From positions 2,728,001 through 2,792,000 of the forward strand of contig JAHREC010000062.1 of NCBI GenBank assembly GCA_020081605.1: a stretch of DNA of 64,000 nt, read 5' to 3'. The notes beneath the pieces were generated by a model. That model was given only the letters and a program-made list of their open reading frames with translations. It was not told where the DNA came from and did no database searches. The position numbers and the translations under genes are program-made. Each line of letters starts with the position of its first letter. Within the stretch, counting starts at the first letter, position 1. Shown here piece by piece: positions 56,972 through 64,000 of the stretch. This DNA comes from Albifimbria verrucaria. Its lineage: Eukaryota; Ascomycota; Sordariomycetes; Hypocreales; Stachybotryaceae.

Positions 56972-57426
56972 ACGACCGCCTAATTCACATAACCTTCACG
57001 ACACTCATTGATGGATGCCTTACGACGACGTTATGCCTTTCTGCGATGGAGTTGGGTAATGAAAGCATTTGGGGCGCTTGCATAGCATAGGAATACATAA
57101 TTAACTAATACAACTCAACGTTATCATTTTATAAATTTGACCCATACGATATTTACTTGCTGAATTGTTATTGTTGTGACGTCAGTGTGTAGTCTTCATC
57201 TCACGTAGTCATGGCATGTCTTCACAAGGGCAGTGGCTCGGTGAGTATTTCGTTTCATGGCAGCAATCGTCTTTTCATATTATGTGCCTGATGTATTATT
57301 TGTCCGATTATTATTTGCGACAGTCTTTGTCTCTACTTCCCGCGAAGTCCATGTGTATCCATTTCATCCCCACGTAGGGTTTGTGGCGGAAGTGTGTCCA
57401 ACTCACCATCCAGAACATTCTCTACT
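56972..57426. other. Convergent 3' intergenic region
   Basis: 455 AT-rich bases between the secreted protein and F-box-like gene stops. Nothing further seen. Confidence 0.5.
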
Positions 57427-58322
57427 CTAATCAAGATCCAGCTCGATATCAACGCCTCCATCAGATTGGTCCTCAGAGTCGTCTTCATTAAAATTAATGT
57501 GGATATGAATGCCACCTTCAGAGTTGTCCTCAGAATCATCTTCGGAGTCATCCTCACTTAACTGTCCCGGTGAAACAAACCAATGATCCAGAGTAACGTC
57601 TCGGTTTGCCAAGCTGCAGAAATGATCCCTTGCACTCTTCACCATGTCCCTATGGAAATCAATGAATTCCAGGGTATCGTCTTCATCATCTTCATCGTCA
57701 TCAAAAGAGTTATCTACCAAATAGGTGACGGCGTCAATTGACAAGATGCTGGTGAAGTGCTTGACACTGGCCAACATGGCGACCAGGGCAAGTTCAATTT
57801 CTGGTACGCCGACGTAAGCAGGTAGACACAAGCTGTGAGGCACAGGAGGGCAGAGAGGAAACGATACCTTGATGTTGTGGATAAGAGAGGCCAAGTCGGG
57901 GCGACAAGTTCTTAGGAAGCGAGTCATATCTTCCACACAGAGGAACTGAAATCTGGCTTTGCCGTAGAGTGTAAACATGGCATCATCAAGCAGAGCCCTG
58001 CAGGTCAGTGCAAAATTGAGTACAGGCTTGAAACCTTTATATCGGTAGCGTTGCAAGTCCCAAATGTGAGTAGGGTCAAAGTCCACGTAGTTGCGCTCAA
58101 CACCAATTAGCCTGTTGAGGTCTCTGCGGTGAGCAGGGAAGCCCTTGAATACGGGCTGTGTGGCCGAGCCTCGCTGCCCTTGTTGGTAGACCATGACACA
58201 GACATTGGCACTGTCCTCGATGAGGCAAGCAAGAATTTCCTGACGGATTTCCTTGGGAAACGGACAAGGGTGGAGGGCTTCTGATGGGGAGTTCCGCCAT
58301 GACTGGTAATAGAGGAAGCCAT
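57427..58322 (-). CDS. F-box-like hypothetical protein with acidic C-terminal repeats
   Basis: Start MASSITSHGGTPHQKPSTLV, then LVRFPKEIRQEILACLIED, which has the form of an F-box (LPxEIxxxIL). Fungal F-box-type features follow: VLNFALTCRALLDDAMFTLY and FLCVEDMTRFLRTCR. The tail has two acidic units (SEDDSEDDSEDNSEGGIHIH and NEDDSEDQSDGGVDIELDLD). One base is missing in the ggg at 58255-58257; without repair the F-box is lost. About 298 residues, no intron needed. F-box proteins link targets to SCF ubiquitin ligase; target unknown. It neighbours a second gene of similar type on the same strand. Confidence 0.65.
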
Positions 58323-59053
58323 TGCGAATGGTGGGATGGTGTCGTGTTGTAATAATTGCTTCCCTTCTGATGTGTTGTTTAGTATGAGAATATAAGTTAA
58401 GAATGAGCAGAATGACTGCTTGTCTATATATTGCCTTGCTCTACAATATTCACATAGTTCTAACCAAGTAATTTTTCCATTAGAAGCTGTTCTCAGGAAC
58501 ACTCTCATAATACTAACTGTACGTGAAAACAAACAATTTATTCCCAAGAACAAAAGTCTTTCAGGCCTAGGAGATACGTATACATGACCTTGATCTACAG
58601 GAGGCGGTGCCTAAGCGTGGAATCAATTGATTATTGTCTCTTACAATGTGGTTGTTCCAAGAACAGATTAGTCCAAAAACAAGCTGAAGCATATCAATGG
58701 CAACCTTTCATGAACTCAGGTCCTGAAAGATGAGGATCGTTTTTTCTTCTCATTGTATGAGCGAGATCGGAGACAAAAGAAATGTGGCTACGATTTTAAG
58801 TCTGTCACTTGAGTAGTTGTGTTAAATCATGATGATTTTGGTACCAATAATGATATTAAATTATCTAACGAGGTGAAACTAAGATTGAATCTTTGGTGTA
58901 TGGTATACATCCACCTCCCATTCAAAACGATCCCGCGAAATCTACATGTACAAGAAATCTGCCTACTCTCTCAAGTCTGCACACTTTACTTACCTTACGA
59001 TAGCAGGCCTACAGCCTGATCTGCTGCTAGTACGGCAATGAATCATAACTAGT
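58323..59053. other. Intergenic between the two F-box-like genes
   Basis: 731 AT-rich bases; no supported gene. Confidence 0.45.
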
Positions 59054-59817
59054 TTACGGCCGGATTAAGTACTCTAGGAAATCAGTGAAGTCGTCAGTAA
59101 TAGCTCGCAGGCTATGCCGACCCTGAAAGCCATTATCGGCCTCGGAATTGATCTGAGCAAAGATTTTGTTGGCCTCTGTGCTGTGAGTATCTCGTGCGCT
59201 GGCCATGGTGGCCGAAGCTGCGTCGTCCTCTACTAGTAGTGTCACCAGGTCCAGAGAACGTACAGCGGGAGTGCTAACGATGCTAATATAAACCATGGTC
59301 ATTAGTCGGAGGATACGTTGGGCCTCATTCAGGTTTGGTAGCAGAAGATGCCCCTGGACAGGAAGAAGCGGGACATACAAACGTAGCCGCATCTTTGCCA
59401 CGCGACGTGAGGGAGAGAGTTGAGAAAGCGGCTCATGACCGTTTTGTCAGTGAAATGGAATGTGTGCTGGTAGAGATACTGAGCCGTAGCTGTGTGAAGA
59501 GTCCTGCATGTCCTTGAAAGAGCATTGGCGGAAGCAAGCTTCTGCTTCCACCTCTTAATGCAATCAGGGTTAATCCATTCATACCGCTGTTCGATGGTAA
59601 GGCGAGTGAGAAATAATGCGTGATCTATCATGTCATTGGTGCAGAAGAAGCTTGAAAACTTGGATGGCATACCGAGATCTTCTCCGATTAAGATTGCCGT
59701 ACCTTGGGCATTGTCAACAATAGCGCCTGCGATTGCCCAAATGATCTCTGTTGGCATGTCCACCAGGTTCAGTGACTGCGAATTGGATGAATTGCTGGTG
59801 GCAGACTGAGAAGACAT
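59054..59817 (-). CDS. Second F-box-like hypothetical protein
   Basis: Start MSSQSATSNSSNSQSLNLVD, then DMPTEIIWAIAGAIVDNAQG in F-box position. It continues RTCRTLHTATAQYLYQHTFHF and, after one inferred missing base near 59400, RLRLYVPLLPVQGHLLLPNL to a stop at 59054. About 254 residues. The order (polar start, F-box-like helix, TCRxLxxxxxxxLY motif) parallels the gene at 57427-58322, suggesting related members of an expanded family, although overall identity is low by eye. No intron seen. Possibly truncated compared with leucine-rich F-box relatives. Confidence 0.55.
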
Positions 59818-61447
59818 TTTCAGAGGTGTTGCCGCCAGCGGAAGGAGTCAGTAGTGAAAGCTCGGTTGCACGTAAAGGGAGTGTTTTTATGATTGGGATT
59901 AAGATACTGCATCTAGGGCGCGGAAACTGCATAATTTATACTATACAGTAGGCGAAAGAATTCGCATTTCATGACTTGGGTTGTTGTTTATGGCTGCTGA
60001 GCCCATCTTGTTCAGAGCGCAACAGCTTTTGGTGCAGGACATGTTGCGCAGTGGATTGAGAACAACAATCTGTTCATTCTTTGATCAGATTTAAACGCTG
60101 GTAATGGTGTAGATACAGTGGAGGCTGAATGGAATAACTCTTGTCCATTTTGAAAGTCTTTCTGTATGAACCATACTGAAGAGCACTTGTGCCTGATGTT
60201 GGGCGGCACCCTGTTGGGAAATGTCACAATATTGAAGTCTTCGGTATGTGAGTTATCTAGGAGCCCGGGCTAGTGAAGTTCTGAAATGGATAAATTGGTT
60301 AATTAAGCAGGATTTCATAGCCAGTAGCGGGCGGTAAGGAGGATGGCATATTTGTGTTCCATGGCTGATAGACCCAAGGCCCTGTTGGTTGGGGTAGTGG
60401 ATGTCTTACTGAGTCGAGCTTCTACGAGTTGTTTGTGTGAAATGAGCAAGCGGTATGTTGAGAGGACCTGGGTGTTGGATTTATATGTTATATGTCCCAT
60501 ATGATAGGCTTTGGTTAAAATAATAGTGTGGGATGAGCTCGACAACTTTATGGTACATGGTGATTGCTCTACTTAACAGCAATGTGCACAATTACAGGTG
60601 CTTCACTTTCGTCCATATTTGGACGAATTAAATGTTTGTCGACTCGACAGCCACCGTATACAATCGCGTATTCTTTGACCTTCAAGAGCCCAAAGGCTCA
60701 GATCTGTTCAGGGTTTGAGAACACAATGACTCTTGGAAGCCAGGCGTCAGCAAGTTTTTATGGAGGAAGTACCCATCATTGCTTGGCAAACAAGCTCTTT
60801 GGTGGGAGCTTGGCATTGTCCAGCTGCAGACGTAGGTAACGTGCGTGATACAGCTATTATTTAAGACGCCAGCGTCATCTTTGGCTCTGTGCGACCAAAG
60901 GCACAGTGCTACACTGCACGCATAGCATTATGGCCAACACAAGCTGATCATGATTGCAGAGTGTGTCACCGTCTGAAACAGCCGAGCATCGGCCAAGCTT
61001 CCCTTGGAGATTTGGATACAATACAAAGTAGACACGTTAAATATGTAGAGTGTCGTGTGGATATTCAATGTCGTCCATTTGTCGGAGTTCTTGTAGGTGA
61101 GTGATGAGTCACATCATGATTTGCGAGTTTATGGGCCCCAATATTTAAAAGCGTCAAATCATGGCCGGTATTTTCCCTAAAATTTTGGAGTTTTGGACCA
61201 ATCTGGAGATAGAGCTCTACAGTAGTTCCATCCATCACCGCTCTATGATTTGCCTTTTGGCACGCACGTCACTTTTCATGCAGCCCATTGAATTTTCACT
61301 GCTTCACCTACACCGTCTGCCTCAACACCACAATTGCTGACCGCAATCCCCTTCTTTTCCGCGACGGTGCAGCAGAACTCCATCTCGACTCCAGGGCTCA
61401 TTCAATTGACTCCTTTACCCCTCCATCCTCTACCCTCCATCTTCAAG
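59818..61447. promoter_or_regulatory. Intergenic region and LYS2 promoter
   Basis: 1.6 kb. Short minus-strand frames at 60012-60227 and 60315-60545 have no support. The part next to LYS2 carries a TGAGTCA site (61105-61111) and a CT-rich leader with CTCCATC/CCTCCATC words just before the ATG. Confidence 0.5.
61105..61111. promoter_or_regulatory. TGAGTCA, CPC1/GCN4-type site
   Basis: Exact match to the TGASTCA element of cross-pathway amino-acid control, 337 bases upstream of the LYS2 ATG. Lysine genes are classical targets of this regulator in fungi. Site presence is seen; binding is inferred. Confidence 0.6.
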
Positions 61448-64000
61448 ATGTCGCAAGGCATCAAGTATCCGATACCGGATCCCACCATCGATCTCGACTG
61501 GGATGACTTCAAGGGTGCCATCCACACAATCTTCACAGCCAACGCCAAAAATTCCCCGATAGGGAATGCGTCATTGAAACCAGGAGCCAACGCACTCCTC
61601 AGCGTGTATTTACCTACCGTCAGATCAGCGAGGCTGCCAACCAGCTAGCTCACCACCTCGTCGACAATGGCTGCCAGATTGGTGATGTAGTCATGATCTA
61701 CGCCTATCGAGGGTGCGTCAATCGTCCCTCTCCAATTGCCCGGCATTGCTAACCCGACATCACAGCGTGGATCTGGTCGTCGCCTACATTGGCAGTTTGC
61801 TCAGTGGAGCTACCGTCAGCGTCTTGGATCCCCAGTACCCTGCTGAGCGTCAGAAGATCTTGCTAGATGTTGCCCAGCCGAGCTTCCTCATCTCCATCAA
61901 GAAGGCTAACGATGAGGCTGGAAAGCCCGCCGACCTTGTCATGGACTTTATCAACACAGAGCTCAAGATCAAGTCCACCATCCCCGCCCTAGAACTCCTT
62001 GACAACGGAGATCTCAAGGGAGGTGACGTTGATGGAAAAGACTGCCTCGAGCCCACTGCCTCAAGAAGGGCAGAGGCTCCGGATGTCGTGGTTGGTCCCG
62101 ACACTAACCCGACACTGTCCTTTACCAGCGGCTCAGAAGGTCGTCCCAAGGGTGTCTTGGGCCGTCACTTCTCCTTGACTCACTACTTCCCTGGATGGCT
62201 GAAAGGTTCGGCCTTTCCGAGAATGACAGGTTCACCATGCTGTCAGGCATTGCCCACGACCCCATTCAGGTGAGCACCATCGAGCTGTCCCAAACAGCCA
62301 CACTGGTTTACTAACAGTGCGCAGAGAGATATTTTCACTCCTCTGTTCCTTGGCGCCCGCCTAGTTGTACCTCCAGCGGATGTCATCACCTATGAACTCC
62401 TCGCAGAATGGATGAAGGACAACGCCGTCACAGTAACTCACTTGACCCCTGCTATGGGTCAAATTCTGTACGGAGGTGCCACGACTCAGTTCCCTGCCCT
62501 TCGCAACGCCTTTTTCGTTGGCGATATTTTCACATTGAAGGATCTGAGAAAGCTTCGAGACCTTGCCCCGAATGTCAATGTGATCAACTTGTACGGAAGT
62601 ACAGAGAGCCAGCGCGCTGTGTCTTTCTTCGAGATTCCCAGCAAGGCAACCGCGCCTGATTTCGTGGATCAGCTCCCAGATATCATCCCTGTTGGACAGG
62701 GTATGCGCAACGTTCAGCTGCTTGTTGTTGATCGAGACGACAGAAACAAGATCTGCGGCATTGGAGAGCAAGGCGAACTGTTCATCCGAGCAGCCGGTCT
62801 CTCGGAAGGCTACCTAGAAAGCGACGAGAAGACCAAGGAACTTAACAAGGCCAAGTTCATTTCCAACTGGTTTGTTGACCCAACAAAGTGGGTTCAGGAG
62901 TACGAACAGCGTAACGCTTCCAAGCCTCAAGAACCATGGCGGAAGCTATTCAAGGGACCCCGTGACCGTGTCTATCGAACTGGCGACCTTGGCCGATACC
63001 GAGAGGATGGCAGTGTTGAGTGTACAGGCCGTATCGACTCCCAAGTCAAGATCCGTGGTTTCCGTATCGAGCTTGGTGAAATCGATGTCAACCTGTCGGA
63101 GCACCCATATATCCGAGAAAATGTCACCGTCGTTCGAAGAGACAGAAACGAGGAGCAGACGCTCGTTACCTACTATGTTCCCGAGATTAAGCGATGGCTT
63201 CAGCACCTGGAGGAGGAGGAGGATGCCAAGACAGGCGAGCCAGAGCTGTCCGACGAGTCGATGGCTGGAATGTTGAGACAATTCAAGTCCCTTTCTGACG
63301 ATGTCAAGAAGTATCTGGGAACCAAGGTTCCTAAGTATGCCGTGCCGAGCATGTTTATTCCTCTCGTGCGAATGCCACTGAGTAAGTTTTCTCGCCTCCA
63401 TCATTGAATGCAACAAGCTAATGAGCACATGTAGACCCCAATGGCAAGATCGACAAGCCGAGACTACCCTTCCCTGATGCCACTGACCTTGCCTACCTGA
63501 CCAAGCGACGTGCATCGTCCATGGGTGTCCAGATGACGGAAACCCAGAGTCGCCTTGCCAAGCTCTGGGCTTCCGTTATCCCCAACCGTACTGCTCGCAT
63601 GTTTGTTCCGGAGTCCAACTTCTTCGAAGAGGGTGGCCACTCTATCCTTGCCCAGCAAATGTTCTTCAAGATCAAGCAGGAGTGGAAGGACATCGATATG
63701 CCCGTCAGCGTCATCTTCCGATCCCAAACTCTCGAAGCTCTGGCTGCCGAAATTGATCGTGCTCTGGATCCTATTGGTCTTCGTCTTGATACTTTGCCTC
63801 TTCCAGGAGATGCGTCAGGTCAAGATGAAGCCTACGCTGCCGATGCCAGAGATCTGGCTAATCAACTCCCCGCATCTGTTCAGTCAGCGGCGCTCACTTG
63901 GGGTCAGACTGGCACTCCCACTGTCTTCCTCACCGGTGCTACTGGTTTCCTCGGCTCTTACATCCTGCGTGAGCTTCTAGAAGGCCCTGCCAAGGCTCGC
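61448..64000 (+). CDS. LYS2: L-2-aminoadipate reductase Lys2, 5' two thirds (cut by window edge)
   Basis: Large reductase of the fungal alpha-aminoadipate lysine pathway. It adenylates aminoadipate, loads it on a phosphopantetheine arm and reduces it to the semialdehyde. Start [20 protein letters not shown]. Adenylation domain: [46 protein letters not shown] and [18 protein letters not shown]. Carrier domain: [14 protein letters not shown], with the phosphopantetheine Ser. NADPH-binding reductase start: [18 protein letters not shown], after which the window ends; about 797 of some 1180 residues are present. Introns 61713-61765, 62270-62324 (with a CTAAC branch) and 63382-63434. One-base gaps are inferred at 61554-61557 (cccc) and 62189-62191 (ccc). 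Confidence 0.95.

Noticed and set aside
62946..63515. 189-codon minus-strand frame inside LYS2
   Set aside because: Shadow of a highly biased coding sequence; LYS2 motifs run through the same bases on the plus strand.
1..64000. Frame-broken conserved genes as pseudogenes
   Set aside because: Too many unrelated, normally essential genes are hit, always by single-base loss and mostly in short runs, with intact motifs on both sides.

Overview
The window reads as nuclear DNA of a filamentous ascomycete (Pezizomycotina, most like Sordariomycetes/Hypocreales). The evidence is short 48-80 nt GTAAGT...CTAAC...YAG introns, CT-rich leaders, and fungal gene families such as LYS2, UGO1, GEP4 and a PL4 rhamnogalacturonate lyase. 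No rRNA, tRNA, CRISPR or bacterial-type operon was seen. Nearly all genes are housekeeping, on both strands, often as divergent or convergent pairs.

Layout. 1-5 kb: 5' part of a trimethyllysine dioxygenase (carnitine synthesis), a membrane-anchored ubiquitin protease (UBP16-like) and an unrecognised cysteine-containing gene. 5-8.6 kb: long non-coding stretch with short tandem repeats, a hairpin and CT tracts leading into a sugar-phosphate-type transporter. 10-24 kb: dense block with SHG1-domain protein, UGO1, mitochondrial ferredoxin YAH1, RRP15, PhoD phosphatase, p24 cargo receptor and PRP45/SNW1. 24-30 kb: two carbohydrate enzymes (PL4 lyase, membrane-anchored GH16 glucanase) around a DUF1772 protein. 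30-46 kb: TIM22, FAM32A-like, Ser/Thr-rich surface protein, dolichol kinase SEC59, ORC2, GEP4, a small SANT/Myb-like protein and an amino-acid permease. 46-61 kb: gene-poor, with formate dehydrogenase, a secreted protein, two F-box-like genes and several kilobases without convincing coding sequence. 61.4 kb to the end: 5' two thirds of LYS2, with a consensus CPC1/GCN4 site upstream.

The most unusual property of the sequence is technical or evolutionary. About 40 single-base deletions, mostly in short homopolymers (typically C5 read as C4), break the frames of 17 recognised conserved genes, including essential ones (RRP15, ORC2, PRP45, SEC59, TIM22, LYS2). A few protein-coding genes are completely clean. 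I read this as consensus indel error rather than pseudogenisation, and gene spans below are drawn through these breaks. Because of it, reading frames alone understate every affected gene.

Mitochondrial functions recur (UGO1 fusion, YAH1 Fe-S synthesis, TIM22 import, GEP4 cardiolipin synthesis, TMLH carnitine synthesis, possibly FDH), but the genes are interspersed and I see no cluster logic. No secondary-metabolite cluster or previously unknown multi-gene system is evident. The best candidates for novelty are the unrecognised gene at 4.2-5.0 kb, the long RD/RS tail on the SHG1 protein, micro-exons of 6 and 18 nt, and the accessory block at 50-61 kb.
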